Shown here piece after piece: positions 1-14,658 of a stretch of 64,000 bases of DNA. Under the pieces are notes generated by a model, which was given only the letters and a program-made list of their open reading frames with translations, had not been told where the DNA came from and made no database searches. This DNA is from Inia geoffrensis (Eukaryota; Chordata; Mammalia; Artiodactyla; Iniidae), in assembly GCA_036417435.1 (NCBI GenBank), contig CM070910.1:72338784-72402783 (forward strand), given 5' to 3'. How positions within the stretch are numbered: position 1 is the stretch's first letter; each line of letters begins with the position of its first letter. A program made the translations under genes and the position numbers.

Positions 1-130
1 CCCTAACCCTAACCCAAACCCTAAACCTGACCCTCTTCCGAGGCCTTACCCTCTCCCGTGCCCTAATCTTAACCAGTGCACCAACACTAATTTGTGCCCT
101 CACACTTACGTTAACACTTAAGCGTTGTCG

Positions 131-291
131 TACCCTAAACTATAACCTAATGCCTCCCCATTTCCTAACCCTAACCTGAATCCTAACCCTGACTCTCAAC
201 CGAAGCCTTACCCTCACCCGTCCCCTAATCTTTCCAGTACACCAACACTAAACCGCGCCCTCACATGTACACTAACCCTAAACCATAGCCG
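131..291. repeat. Short (161-bp) satellite monomer
   Basis: This monomer is 7 bp shorter than its neighbours. Compared with the related monomer starting at 1804, it lacks one CCCTAA hexamer in the central perfect run and one further base near the TCTTTCCAG segment. The 6-bp loss fits slippage of one hexamer; the extra single base breaks the hexamer register locally. The next monomer, at 292, returns to 168-bp spacing. Confidence 0.85.
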
Positions 292-1131
292 TACCCTAAG
301 CTGTACCCTAATCCCTCTCCATTCCCGAACACTAAACCTAACCCGAAACCTAACCCTGACACTCACCCGAAGCTTTATCCTCACCCGTGTCTTAATTTTA
401 AACAGTACGTCAACACTAACCCATGCCCTCCAACATAGGCTAAACCTAAACCGTTGCCGAACCGTAACCTGTACCCTAATCCCGCCCCATTGCCTAACCC
501 TAACACTAACCTGATCCCTAATCCTCTCCCTCACTTGAAGCCTTACCCTCACCCCTGTCTTTACCTTAACCAGTACACCAAAACTATCTCGTGCCCTCAA
601 ACGTACACTAACCCTTAAGCATTGTCATACCCTAAACTGTACCCTAATCCCTCCATATTCCCCAACCCTAACCCTAACCCCAATCCTAATCCTGACCCTC
701 ACCCGAAGTCTTAACCTCACCCCTGACCTAATCTTAACCATTACACAAACACTAAACCGTGCCCTCACACGTACGCTAACCCTTAAGCATTGTTTTACCC
801 TAACCTGTACACTAATCCCTCTCAATTCCCTAACCCTAACCCTAACTCGAACCCTAACCCTGACAGGCACCCTAAGCTTTACCCTCACCCGTGTCATAAT
901 TTTAACCATTACATCACCACTAACCAATGCCCTCAAACGTAGGTTAACCCTAAACCATTGCTGTACCCTAACCTGTACCCTAATCCCTCCCCATTGCCTA
1001 ACCCTAACCCTAACCTGATCCCTAATCCTGTCCCTCACCCGAAGCCTTACCCTCACCCGTGCCTAAATCTTAACCAGTACACGAATACTAACTCATGCTC
1101 TCACACGTACGCTAACCCTTAAGTGTTGTCG

Positions 1132-1299
1132 TACCCTAACCTGTACCCTAATACCTCTCCATTCCCTAACCCTAACCCTAACCCGAACTCTAACCCTGAC
1201 ACTCATCTGAAGCTTTACCCTCAACCGTGTCCTAATTTTAACCAGGACATCAGCACTAACCCATGCCCTGCAACGTAGACTAACGCTAAACCGTTGCCG
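1132..1299. repeat. Representative monomer, AAGCTTTACC type
   Basis: A clean 168-bp unit showing the general structure. Skipping its first two bases, it divides into 28 consecutive hexamers. Hexamers 1, 3 and 6-8 are exact CCCTAA. Others are near variants: CCCGAA, CCCTGA, CACTCA, CCCTCA, TCCTAA, TTTTAA, CACTAA, CCCATG and ACCGTT. The perfect core (hexamers 6-8) plus the following CCC gives four CCC runs spaced by TAA, which is the human-telomere G-quadruplex pattern on the - strand. This type carries a HindIII site (AAGCTT) at hexamers 13-14. Confidence 0.95.
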
Positions 1300-1467
1300 T
1301 TCCCTAACCTGTACCCTAATCCCTCCCCATTCCCTAACCCTAACCCTAACCCAAACCATAAACCTGACCCTCTTCCGAGGCCTTACACTCTCCCGTGCCT
1401 TAATCTTAACCAGTACACCAACACTAATTTGTGCCCTCACACTTACGCGAACACTTAAGCGTTGTCG
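1300..1467. repeat. Representative monomer, CTTCCGAGG type
   Basis: A 168-bp unit of the most easily recognised variant. After the perfect CCCTAA core it reads CCCAAA, then CTGACCCTCTTCCGAGGCC, then a CTCTCCCGTG segment and AATTTGTGCC, ending in an AflII site (CTTAAG). Similar units occur about 40 times, for example near 33, 1710, 6397, 8740, 10428, 20130, 21468, 28102, 29110, 33642, 38328, 42333 and 61988. Their spacing is an irregular multiple of about 168 bp, so they are not in a simple fixed-order higher-order repeat. Some copies mutate the marker to CTTCTGAGG, CTTTCGAGG or CTTCCAAGG. Confidence 0.93.
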
Positions 1468-4439
1468 TAACCTAAACTATAAGCCAATGCCTCCCCATTT
1501 CCTAACCCTAACCCTAACCTGAATCCTAACCCTGACCCTCACTCGAAGCCTTAACCTCCCCCGTGATTTAATCTTAACCATTACACGAACACTAAACCAT
1601 GTCCTCAAATGTACGCTAACCCTAAACCGCAGCCGCACGCTAACCTGTACCCTAATCCCTCCCCATTCCCTAACCCTAACCCTCACCCAAACCCTAAACC
1701 TGACCCTCTTCCGAGGCCTTATCCTCTCCCGTGCCCTAATCTTAACCAGTACACCAACACTAATTTGTGTCCTCACACTTACGCGAACACTTAAGCGTTG
1801 TCGTACCCTAAACTATAACCTAATGCCTCCCCATTTCCTAACCCTAACCCTAACCTGAATCCTAACCCTGACTCTCACCCGAAGCCTTACCCTCACCCGT
1901 CACCTAATCTTAACCAGTACACCAACATTAAACCGTGCCCTCACACGTACACTAACCCTAAACCGCAGCCGTACCCTAACCTGTACCCTAATCCCTCTCC
2001 ATTCCCGAACACTAAACCTAACCCGAACCCTAACCCTGATACTCACCCGAAGCTTTACCCTCACCCGTGTCCTAATTTAAAACAGTACATCAACACTAAC
2101 CCATGCTCTCCAATGTAGGCTAACCCTAAACCGTTGCCGTACCGTAACTTGTACCCTAATCCCTCCCCATTGCCTAACCCTAACCCTAACCTGATCCCTA
2201 ATCCTGTCCCTCACCCGAAGCCTTACCCTCACCCGTGCCCAAATCTTAACCAGTACACCAATACTAACTCATGCTCTCACACGTACGCTAACCCTTAAGC
2301 GCTGTCGTACCCTAACCTGTACCCTAATACCTCTCCATTCCCTAACACTAACCCTAACCTGAACCCTCACCCTGACACTCACCTGAAGCTTTACCCTCAA
2401 CCGTGTCCTAATTTTAACCAGGACATCAGCACTAACCCATTCCCTGCAACGTAGACTAACCCTAAAACTTTGCCGTACCCTAACCTGTACCCTAATCCCT
2501 CCCCATTATCTATTCCTGACCCTAACCCAAACCCTAAACCTGACCCTCTTCCGAGGCCTTGCGCTCTCCCGTGCCCTAATCTTAACTAGTACACCAACAC
2601 TAAGTCATACCCTCACACGTGTGCTAACCCTTAAGCACTGTCGTACCCTAAACTGTACCCTAATCCCTCCCCATTTCCTAACGCTAACCCTAACCCGAAT
2701 CCTAAACCTGTCCCTCACCCGAAACCTTAACTTCCCCGTGCCGTAATCTGAACCAGTACACCATCACTGAACCGTGCCCTCACACGTACGCTAACCCTAA
2801 AGCACAGCCGTACCCTAACCTTTACCTTAATCACTCTCCATTCCCTAAAACTAACCCTAAAACCAACCCTAACCCTGACACTCACCCGAAGCTTTACGCT
2901 CACCCGTGTCCTAATTATAAACACTACATTAACATTAACCCATGTCCTCCAATGTAGGGTAACACAAAACCATTGTCGTACACTAACCTGTACCCTAATC
3001 CCTCCCCATACCCTAACCCTAACCCTAAACCAAACCCTAAACCTGACCCTCTTCTGAGGCCTTACCCTCTCCCGTGCCCTAATCTTAAACAGTATACCAA
3101 CACTAAATTTTGCCCTCACACTTACGCTAACACTTAAGCATTGTCGTACCCTAAACTATAACCTAATGCCTCCCCATTTCCTAATCCTATCCCTAACCTG
3201 AATCCAAACCCTTACCCTCACCCGAAGCCTTACCCTCACCCGTTACCTAATCTTAACCATTACACCAACACTAAACCGTGCCCTCACACGTACACTAACC
3301 CTAAACCGCAGCCGTACCCTAACCTGTACCCTAATCCTTCTCCATTCCCGAAGACTAAACCTAACCCGAACCCTAACCGTGACACTCACCCGAAGCTTTA
3401 CCCTCACCTGTGTCCTAATTTTAAACAGTACATCAACACTAACCCATGCCCTCCAACTTAGGATAACCCTAAACTGTTGCCGTACCGTAACCTGTACCAT
3501 AATCCCTCCCCATTGCCTAACCCTAACCCTAACCTGTTCCCTAATCCTGTCCCTCACTTGAAACCTTACCCTCACCCGTGTCTTTACCTTAACCAGTACA
3601 CCAAAACTATCTCGTGCCGTCAAACATACACTAACCCTTAAGCATTGTCATACCCTAAACTGTATCCTAATCCCTCCATATTCCCCAACCCTAACCCTCA
3701 CCTTAATCCTAATCCTGACCCTCACCTGAAGCCTTAACCTCACCCGTGAACTAATCTTAACCATTACACCAACACTAAACCGTGCCCTCACAGGTACGCT
3801 AACCCTTAAGCGTTGTTTTACCCTAACCTGTACACTAATCTCTCTCCATTCCCTAACCCTAAGCCTAACTCAAACCCTAAACCTGACACACACCCGAAGC
3901 TTTACCATCACCCGTGTCCTAATTTTAACCATTATATCACCACTAACCCATGCCCTCAAACGTAGGTTAACCCTAAACCATTGCAGTACCCTAACCTGTA
4001 CCCTAATCCCTCCCCAATGCCGAACCTTAACCCTAACCTGATGCCTAATCCTGTCCCTCACCCGAAGCTTTACCCTCACCCGTGCCCAAATCTTAACCAG
4101 TAAACCAATACTAACTCATGCCCTCACACATACGTTAACCCTTAAGTGGTGTCTTGCCATAATCTGTACCCAAATACCTCCTCATTCCCTAACAGTAACC
4201 ATAACCCGAATCCTAATACTGACCCTCACACAAAGCCTTAACCTCACCCGTGACTTAATCTTAAGCATTACACCAATACTAAACCGTGCCATCACACGTA
4301 CGCTAACCCTTAAGCGTTGTCTTACCCTAACCTGTACCCTAATCCCTCTCCATTCCCTAACCCTAACCCTAACTCGAACCCTAACCATGACACTCACCCG
4401 AACCTTTACCCTCACCCGTGTACTAATTTTAAACAGTAC

Positions 4440-5340
4440 ATCACCACTAAACCATGCCCTCAAACGTAGGCTAAACCTAAATTGTTGCTGTACCCTAACC
4501 TGTACCCTATTCCCTCCCCATTTCCTAACCCTAACCATAAACCGATCCCTAATCCTGTCCCTCACCCAAAGCCTTACCCTCACCAGTGCCCTTAACTGAA
4601 CCAGTACACCAACAATAACTCGTGCCCTCACACTTACGCTAACACTTAAGCGTTGTCGTACTCTAAACTGTACCCTAAAACCTCCCCATTTCCTAACTCT
4701 AACCCTAACGCGAATCCTAACCCTGACCCTCACCCGAAGCCTTACCCTCACCCGTGACCTAATATCAACCAGTACACCAACACCAAGTCGTGCCCTCACA
4801 TGTACGCTAACACTTAAGCGTTGTCGTATCCTAACATGTACCCTAATCCCTCTCCATTCCCTAACCCTAACCCTAACCCGAAACCTAACCCTGACACTCA
4901 CCCGAAGTTTTAGCCTCACCCGTGTCCTAATTTTAAACAGTACATCAACACTAACCCATGCCCTGTAACGTAGGCTAACCCTAAACTGTTGCCGTACCCT
5001 AACCTGTTCCCTAATTCCTCTCCATTCCCTAACCCAAACCCTAAACCTGACCCTCTTCCGAGGCCTTACCCACACCTGTGCCCTAATCTTAACCAGTACA
5101 CCAAAACTAAACCGTGCCCTCATACGTACACTAAACCTAAACCCCAGCTGTACCCTAACCTGTATCCTAATCTCTCTCCATTCCCTAACCCTAACCCTAA
5201 CCCGAACCCTAACACTGACACTCACCCGAATCTTTACCCTCACCCGTGCCCTAATCTTAACCAGTACACCAACACTAAGTCGTGCCCTCACACGTATGTT
5301 AACCCTTAAGAACTGTCATACCATAAACTGTTCCCTAATG
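4440..5340. repeat. Multi-monomer block ending in CTTAAGAACTGTC
   Basis: This block of about five monomers recurs as a set. It holds the AATTGTTGCTG and CCTATTCCC monomer, the CAGCTGTACCC monomer and the GTATGTTAACCC / AACTGTC end. The AACTGTC marker is at 5311, 8159 (CTTAATAACTG form), 10673 (TTTAGAACTG form), 15192, 28358, 35236 and 54877. The intervals (2848, 2514, 4519, 13166, 6878 and 19641) show that the block was copied and moved by successive recombination. Order within the block is mostly kept, but individual monomers are missing or replaced in some copies. Confidence 0.85.
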
Positions 5341-8300
5341 CCTCCCCATTTCCTAACCCTAACCGTAACCCGAATCCTAACCCTGATCCTCACCCGAAGC
5401 CTTACCCTCACCCGTGCCCTAATCTTAACCAGGACACCGACACTAAATCGTGCCCTCACACGTACACTAAACCTTAAGCGTTGTCGTACCCTAAACTGTA
5501 CCCTGATCCCTCCCCATTACCTAACGCTAACCCTAATCCGAAACCTAAACCTGTCCCTCACCCGAACCCTTAACCTCCCCCGTGCCGTAATCTTAACCAG
5601 TACACCATCACTGAACCGTGCCCTCACACGTACGCTAACCCTAAAACGCAGCCGTACCCTAACTTTTACCCTAATCCCTCTCCATTCCCTAAAACTAACC
5701 CTAAACTGAACCCTAACCCTGACACTCACCCGAAGCTTTAAGCTCACCCGTGTCCTAATTATAAACACTACATCAACATTAACACATGTCCTCCAATGTA
5801 GGGTAACACAAAACCATTGTCGTACACTAACCTGTACCCTAATCCCTCTCCATTGCCTAATCCTAACCCTAACCCGATCCCTAATCCCGTCCCTCACCCG
5901 AAGCCTTACATTCACCCGTGCCCTTGTCTTAACAAGTACACCAAAACTAACTCATGCCCTCACACGTACGCTAACCCTTAAGCGTTGTCATACTCTAAAC
6001 TGTACCCTAATCCCTCCCCATTCCCTACCACTAAGCCTAGCCTGATTCCTAATCCTGAACCACACCTGAAGCCTTAACCTCACCTGTTACTTAATCTTAA
6101 CCAGGACATCAACACTAACCCATGTCCTGCAATGTAGGCTAACCCTAAACCGTTGCCATACCCTAACCTGTACCCTAATCCCTCCCCATTCCCTAACAGT
6201 AACCCTAAGCCGAACCCTAACTCTGACACTCACCTGCAGCTTTACCCTCACCCGGTCCTAAATTTAACAAGGACATCAACACTAACCCATGCCCTCAAAC
6301 GTTGTCTAACCTTAAACCGTTACTGTGCACTATCCTATACCCTAATCCCTCCCCATTCCCTAAACCTAAACCTAACCCAAACCCTAAACCTGACCCTCTT
6401 CCGAGGCCTTACCCTCACCCGTGTCCTAATCTTAACCAGTACACCAACACTAACTCTTGCTTTCACATGTACGCTAACCCTTAAGTATTGTCGTATCCTA
6501 ACCTGGACCCTAATCCCTCCCCTTTGCCTAACCCAAACCCTAACCCGATACCTTCTCCTGTCCCTCACCCGAAGCCTTACCCTCACCCGTGCCCTAATCT
6601 TACCCAGTGCACCAACACTAACTCGTGCTATCACACGTACGCTAATCCTTAAGCGTTGTCGTACCCTAAACCCTAACCTAATCCCTCCACATTCCCTAAC
6701 ACTAACCCTAACCCGAATCCTAACCCTGACCCTCACTCGAAGCCTTAACCTCACCTGTAACTTAATCTTAACCATTACACAAACACTAAACCGTGCCCTC
6801 ACACGTACGCTAATCCTAAAACGCAGCCGGACCCTAACCTGTGCCCTAATACCTCCTCATTGCCTAACCCTAACCCGATCCATAATCCTGTCCCTCACCC
6901 GAAGCCTTACACTCACCTGTGCCCTCATTTTAACAAGAACACCAAAACTATCTCGTGCCTTCACACGTACACTAACCCTTAAGCGTTGTCATACCCTAAA
7001 CTGTACCCTAATCCCTCCCCATTCCCTAACCCTAACCCTAACCCGAATCCTAATCCTGACCCTCAACCGAAGCCTTAACCTCACCCGTGCCGTAATCTTA
7101 ACCAGTACACCAGCACTAATTTGTGCCCCCACACTTACGCTGACACTTAAGCGTTGTCGTACCCTAAACTATAACCTAATGCCTCCCCATTTCCTAACCC
7201 TAACCCTAACCTGAATCTTAACCCTGACCCTCACTCGAAGCCTTAACCTCCCCCGTGATTTAATCTTAACCATTACACCAACACTGTACTGTGCCCTCAA
7301 ACGTACGCTAACCCTAAACCGCAGCCGCACGCTAACCTGTACACTAATCCCTCCCCATTGCCTCACCCTAACCCTAACCCTATCCATAATCCTTTCCCTC
7401 ACCCGAATCCTTAGCCTCACCCGTGCCCTTATCTTAGCCAGTACACCAAACCTAACTCGTACTCTCACACGTACGCTAACCCTTAAGTGTTGTCTTACCC
7501 TAATCTGTACCCAAATACCTCCCCATTCCCTAACAGTAACCCTAACCCGAATCCTAATCCTGACCCTCTCCCGAAGCCTTAACCTCACCGTGACTTAATC
7601 TTAACCATTACACCAACACTAAACCGTGACATCACACGTACGCTAACCCTTAAGCGTTGTCTTACGCTAACCTGTACCCTAATCCCTCTCCATTCCCTAA
7701 CCCTATCCCTAACTCGAACCCTAACCCTGACACTCACCCGAAACTTTACCCTCACCCGTGTACTAATTTTTAACAGTACATCACCACTAATCCATGCCCT
7801 CAAACGTAGGCTATACCTAAATTGTTGCTGTACTTTAACCTGTACCCTATTCCTTCCCCATTGCCTAACCCTAACCCTAAACCGATCCCTAATCCTGTCC
7901 CTCACCCAAAGCCTTACCCTCACCCGTGCCCTGAACTGAACTAGTACACCAACACTAACTCGTACCCTCACACTTACGCTAACACTTAAGCGTTGTCGTA
8001 CCCTAAACTGTACCCTAATACCTCCCCATTTGCTAACTCTAAACCTAACCCCAATCCTAACCCTGACACTCACCCGAAGCCTTACCCTCACCCGTTCCCT
8101 AATCTTAACGAGTACACCAACACTAAGTCGTGCCCTAACACGTATGTTAACCCTTAATAACTGTCGTACCCTAAACTGTTCCCTAATCCCTCCCCATTTC
8201 CTAACCCTAACCCTAACCCGAATCCTAACACTGACCCTCACCCGAAGCCTTACTCTCACCCGTGCCCTAATCTTAACCAGGACACTGACACTAAATCGTG

Positions 8301-10139
8301 CCCTCACACGTACACTAAACCTTAGGCGATGTCGTACCCTAAACTCTACCCTAATCCCTCCCCATTCCCTAACACTAACCCTAGGCCGATTCCTAATACT
8401 GAACCTCACCCGAAGCCTTACCCTCACCTGTGACTTAATCTTAACCAGGACATCAACACTAACCCATTTTCTGCAATGTAGGCTAACCCTAAACCGTTGC
8501 CATACACTAACCTGTACCCTAATCCCTCCCCATTCCCTAACAGTAACCCTAAGCCGAACCCTAACCCTGACACTCACCCGAAGCAATACCCTCAACCGTG
8601 TCCTAAATTGAACAAGGACATCAACACTAACCCATGCCCTCCAACGTTGTCTAACCTTAAACCGTTACCGTTCACTATCCTGTACCCTAATCCCTCCCCA
8701 TTCCCTAAACCTAACCCTAACCCAAACCCTAAACCTGACCCTCTTCCGAGGCCTTACCCTCACCCGTGTCCTAATCTTAACCAGTACACCAACACTAACT
8801 CGTGCCCTCACTTGTACGCTAACCCTTAAGCATTGTCGTATCCTAACTCGTACCCTAATCCCTCCCCATTGCCTAACCCTAACCCTAACTCGATGCCTTA
8901 TCCTGTCCCTCACCCGAAGCCTTACCCTCACCCGTGCCCTAATCATATCCAGTGCACCAACACTAACTCGTGCCCTCACATGTACGCTAACCCTTAAGCA
9001 TTGTCGTATCCTAACCTGTACCCTAATTTCTCCCCTTTACCTAACCCTAACACTAACCCGATCCCTTATCCTGTCCCTCACCCGAAGCCTTACCCTCACC
9101 CGTGCCCTAATCTTATCCAGTGCACCAACACAAACTCGTGCCCTCACACGTACGCTAACCCTTAAGCGTTGTCGTACCCTAAACTCTAACCTAATCCCTC
9201 CCCATTCCCTAACCCTAACCCTAACCAGAATCCTAACCCTGACCCTCACTCGAACACTTAACCTCACCTGTAACTTAATCGTAACCATTACACAAACACT
9301 AAACCGTGCCCTCACACGTACGCTAATCCTAAACCGCAGCCGTACCCTAACCTGTACCCTAATACATCCCCATTGCCTAACCTTAACCCGATCCATAATC
9401 CTGTCCCCCACCCGAAACCTTACACTCACCTGTGCCCTTATCTTAACAAGAACACCAAAAGTAACTCGTGCCCTCACACGTACGCTAACCCTAAACCGCA
9501 GCCGCACGCTAAGCTGTACCGTAATCCCTCCCCATTTCCTAACCCTAACCCTAACCCGAACCATAATCCTTTCCCTCACCCGAATCCTTAGCCTCACCCG
9601 TGCCCTTATCTTAACCAGTACACCAAACCTAACTCGTACCCTAACACGTACGCTAACCCTTTAGTGTTGTCTTACCCTAATCTGTACCCAAATACCTCCC
9701 CATTCACTAACAGTAACCCTAACCCGAATCCTAATCCTGACCCTCACCCGAAGCCTTAACCTCACCCGTGACTTAATCTTAACCATTAAACCAACACTAA
9801 ACCGTGCCATCACACCTACGCTAACCGTTAAACATTGTCTTACCCTAACCTGTACCCTAATCCCTCTCCATTCCCTAACCCTAACCCTAACTCGAACCCT
9901 AACCCTGACACTCACCCGAAACTTTACCCTCACCCGTGTACTAATTTTAAACAGTACATCACCACTAAACCGTGCCCTCAAACGTAGGCTAAACCTAAAT
10001 TGTTGCTGTACCCTAACCTGTACCCTATTCCCTCCCCATTGCCTAAACCTAACACTAAACCGATCCCTAATCCTGTCCCTCACCCAAAGCCTTACCCTCA
10101 CCAGTGCCCTGAACTGAACCAGTACACCAACACTAACTC

Positions 10140-11440
10140 GTGCCCTCACACGTACGCTAACCCTTAAGCATTGTCGTATCCTAACATGTACCCTAAACCC
10201 TCTCCATTCCCTAACCCTAACCCTAACCCGAACCCTAACGCTGACACTCACCCGAAGCTTTACCCTCACCCGTGTCCTAATTTTAAACAGTACATCAACA
10301 CTAACCCATGCCCTGCAACGTAGGCTAACCCTAAACTGTTGCCGTACCCTAACCTGTAACCTAATCCCTCTCCATTCCCTAAACCTAACCCTAACCCAAA
10401 CCCTAAACCTGACCCTCTTCCGAGGCCTTATCCTCACCTGTGCCCTAATCTCAACCAGTACACCAACACTAAACCGTGCCCTCACACGTACGCTAAACCT
10501 AAACCCCAGCTGTACCCTAACCTGTATCCTAATCTCTCTCCATTCCCTAACCCTAACCCTAACCTGAACCCTAACACTGACACTCACCCGAATCTTTACC
10601 CTCACGCGTGCCCTAATCTTAACCATTACACCAACACTAAGTCGTGCCCTCACACGTATGTTAACCCTTTAGAACTGTCGGACCCTAAATTGTACCCTAA
10701 TCCGTCCCCATTTCCTAACCCTAACCCTAACCCGAATCCTCACCCTGACCCTCACCCGAAGCCTTACCCTCACCCGTGCCCTAATCTTAACCAGGACACC
10801 GACACTAAATCGTGCCCTCAAACATACACTAACCCTTAAGCGTTGTCATACCCTAAACTGTAGCCTAATCCCTCCCCATTCCATAACCCTGACCTTAAAC
10901 CGAACCCTATCCCTGACGCTCACCCGAAGCTTTACTCTCACCCTTGCCCTTATCTTAACCAGAACACCAACACTAAGTCATGCCCTCACACGTGTGCTAA
11001 CCCTTAAGCACTGTCGTACCCTAAACTGTACCCTAATCCCTCCCCATTTCCTAACGCTAACCCTAACCCGAATCCTAAACCTGTCCCTCACCCGAAGCCT
11101 TACCCTCACCCGTCACCTAATATTAACCAGCACACCAACACTAAACCGTGCCCTCACACGTACATTAAACCTAAACCGCAGCCGTACCCTAACCTGTACC
11201 CTAATCCCTCTCCATTCCCGAACACTAAACCTAACCCGAACCCTAAGCCTGATACTCACCCGAAGCTTTACCCTCACAAGTGTTCTAATTTTAAACAGTA
11301 CACCAACACTAACCCAGGCCCTCCAACATAGGCTAACCCTATACCGTTGCCGTGCCCTAACCTGTACCCTAATCCCTCCCCATTCTCTAACCCTAACCCT
11401 AACCCAAACCATAAACCTGACCCTCTTCCGAGACCTTACC
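10140..11440. repeat. Higher-order repeat segment, copy related to 14659-15959
   Basis: Much of this segment matches the sequence 4519 bp downstream. AACTGTC at 10673 pairs with 15192, and the rare TACATTAAAC word at 11161 pairs with 15680. The match is patchy: around 10920-11100 the two copies carry different monomer types. Further right the correspondence shifts by about one monomer (11901 pairs with 16596, offset 4695; 12291 with 16976, offset 4685). This is a mosaic higher-order repeat of about 27-28 monomers, not a clean duplication. Confidence 0.75.
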
Positions 11441-14400
11441 CTCTCCCGTGCCCTAATCTTAACCAGTACACCAACACTAACTCATGCCCTCACATGTACG
11501 CTAACCCTTAATCTTTGTCGTATCCTAACCTGTACCCTAATACCTCCCCATTGCCTAACCGTAACCCTAACCCGATCCCTTATCCTGTCCCTCACCCGAA
11601 GCCTTACCCTCACCCGTGCCCTAATCTTATCCAGTGCACCAACACTAACTCGTGCCCTCACACGTACGCTAACACTTAAGCGTTATCATACCCTAACCTC
11701 TAACCTAATCCCTCCCCATTCCCTAACCCTAACCCGAATCCTAACCCTGACACTCACTTGAAGCCTTAACCTAACCTGTAAGTTAATCTCAACCATTACA
11801 CAAACACTAAACAGTGCCCTCACACGTACGCTAATCCTAAACCGCAGCCGTATCCTAACCTGTACACTAATACCTCCCCATTGCCTAACCCTAACGATCC
11901 ATAATCCTGCCCCCACCCGAAGCCTTACACTCACCTGTGCCCTTATCTTAACAAGAACACCATAACTAACTCGTGGCCTCACACGTACGCAAACCCTTAA
12001 GCGTTGTCGTACCCTAAACTGTACCTTAATCACTCCCCATTCCCTAACCCTAACCCTAACCAGAATCCTATTCCTGACCCTCACCTGAAGCCTTAACCTC
12101 ACCCGTGACCTAATCTTAACCATTACACCAACACTAAACCGTGCCCTCACACGTACAGTAACCCTAAACCGCAGCCGTACTCTAAACTGCACCCTAATCC
12201 AACTCCATTCCCTAACCCTAACCCGAAACTGTACCCTAAGCCTGACACTCACCCGAAGCTTTACCCTCACCCGTGTCCTAATTTTAAGGAGGATATCACC
12301 ACTAACCCATGCCCTGCAACGTAGGCTAACCCTAAACCGTTGCCGTACCCTAACCTGTACCCTAATCCCTCCCCATTCCTAACCCTAACCCTAACCCAAA
12401 CCCTAAACCTGACCCTCTTTCGAGGACTTACCCTCTCCCGTGCCCTAATCTTAACCAGTACACCAACACTAATTTGTGCCCTCGCACTTACGCTAACACT
12501 TAAGCGTTGTCGTACCCTAAACTATAACCTAATGCCTCCCCAATTCCTAACCCTAACCCTAACCTGAATCTTAACCCTGACCCTCACCCGAAGCCTTAAC
12601 CTCCCCCGTGATTTAATCTTAACCATTTCACCAACACTAAACCGTGCCCTCAAACGTACGCTAAACCTAAACCGCAGCCGCACGCTAACCTGTACCCTAA
12701 TCACTCCCCATTTCCTAACCCTAACCCTAACCCGATCCATAATCCTTTCCCTCACCCGAATCCTTAGCCTCACCCGTGCCCCTATCTTAGCCAGTACACC
12801 AAACCTAACTCGTACCCTCACACGTATGCTAACCCTTAAGTGTTGTCTTACCCTAATCTGTACCCAAATACCTCCCCATTCCCTAACAGTAACCCTAACC
12901 AGAATCCTAATCCTGACCCTCACCCGAAGCCTTACCCTCACCCGTGACTTAATCTTAACCATTACACCAACACTAAACCGTGCCATCACACGTACGCTAA
13001 CCCTTAAACGTTGTCTTACCCTAACCTGTACCCTAAGCCCTTTCCATTCCCTAACCCTAACCCTAACTCGAACCCTAACCCTGATACTCACCCGAAACTT
13101 TACCCTCACCGGTGTACTAATTTTAAACAGTACATCACCACTAAACCATGCCCTCAAACGTAGGCTAAACCTAAATTGTTGCTGTACCCTAACCTGTACC
13201 CTATTCCCTCCCCATTGCCTAACACTAACCCTAAATTGATCCCTAATCCTGTCCCTCACCCAAAGCCTTACCTTCACCCGTGCCCTGAACTGAACCAGTA
13301 CACCAACACTAACTCGTGCCGTCACACTTTCGCTAACATTTAAGCGTTGTCTTACCCTAAACTGTACCCTAAAACCTCCCCATTTCCTAACTCTAACCCT
13401 AAACCGAATCCTAACCCTGACCCTCACCGAAAGCCTTACCCTCACCCGTGACCTAATCTTAACCATTACACCAACACTAAACCATGCCCTCACACGTACA
13501 GTAACCCTAAACCGCAGCCGTATGCTAACCTGTACCCTAATCCCTCTCCATTCCCGAACACTAAACCTAACCCGAACCCTAACTCTGACACTCACCCGAA
13601 GCTTTACCCTCACCCGTGTCCTAATTTTAAACAGTACATCAACACTAACCCATGCCCTCCAACGTAACCTAAACCTAAACCGTTGCCGTACCCTAACCTG
13701 TACCCTAATCCCTCCCCATTCCTAACCCTAACCCTAACCCAAACCCTAAACCTGACCCTCTTTTGAGGACTTACCCTCTCCCGTGCCCTAATCTTAACCA
13801 GTACACCAACACTAATTTGTGCCCTCGCACTTACGCTAACACTTAAGCGTTGTCGTACCCTAAGCTATAACCTAATGCCTCCCCATTTCCTAACACTAAC
13901 CCTAACCTGATCCCTAATCCTGTCCCTCACCCGAAGCCTTACCCTCACGCGTGCCTAAATCTTAACCAGTACACCAATACTAACTCATGCTCTCACACGT
14001 ATGGTAACCCTTAAGCGTTGTCGTACCCTAACCTGTACCCTAATCCCTCTCCATTCCCTAACCCTAACCATAACCCGAATGCTAATCCTGACCCTCACCC
14101 GAAGCCTTAACCTCACCTGTGACCTAATCTTAACAATTACACCAACACTAAACCGTGCCCTCACACGTACAGTAACCCTAAACCGCAGCTGTTCGCTAAA
14201 CTGCACCCTAATCCTTCTCCATTCCCTAACCCTAACCCTAACTCGAACCCTAACCCTGACACTCACCCGAAACTTTACTCTCACCCGTGTACTAATTTTA
14301 AACAGTACATCACCACTAAACCATGCCCTCAAACGTAGGCTAAACCTAAATTGTTGCTGTACCCTAACCTGTACCTTATTCCCTCCCCGTTGCCTAACCC

Positions 14401-14658
14401 TAACCCTAAACCGATCCCTAATCCTGTCCCTCAACCAAAGCCTTACCCTCACCCATGCCCGCAACTGAACCAGTACACCAACACTAACTCGTGCCCTCAC
14501 ACTTACGCTAACACTTAAGCGTTGTCATACCCTAAACTGTACCCTAATACCTCCCCATTTCCTAACTCTAACCCTAACCCGAATCCTAACCCTGACCCTC
14601 ACCCGAAACCTTACTCTCACCCGTGACCTAATCTTAACCAGTACACCAACACTAAGTC

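Noticed and set aside
1..30. Chromosome terminus (true telomere) at the window start
   Set aside because: Only two and a half perfect hexamers occur before CCCAAACCC and the CTTCCGAGG monomer. This is the ordinary inside of a monomer cut by the window edge.
12286..12304. AGGAGG as a ribosome binding site (also near 16982, 20000, 22514 and 31500)
   Set aside because: It is a variant hexamer of one monomer type (TTTTAAGGAGGACATC), at a fixed place in the monomer and without a real gene downstream.
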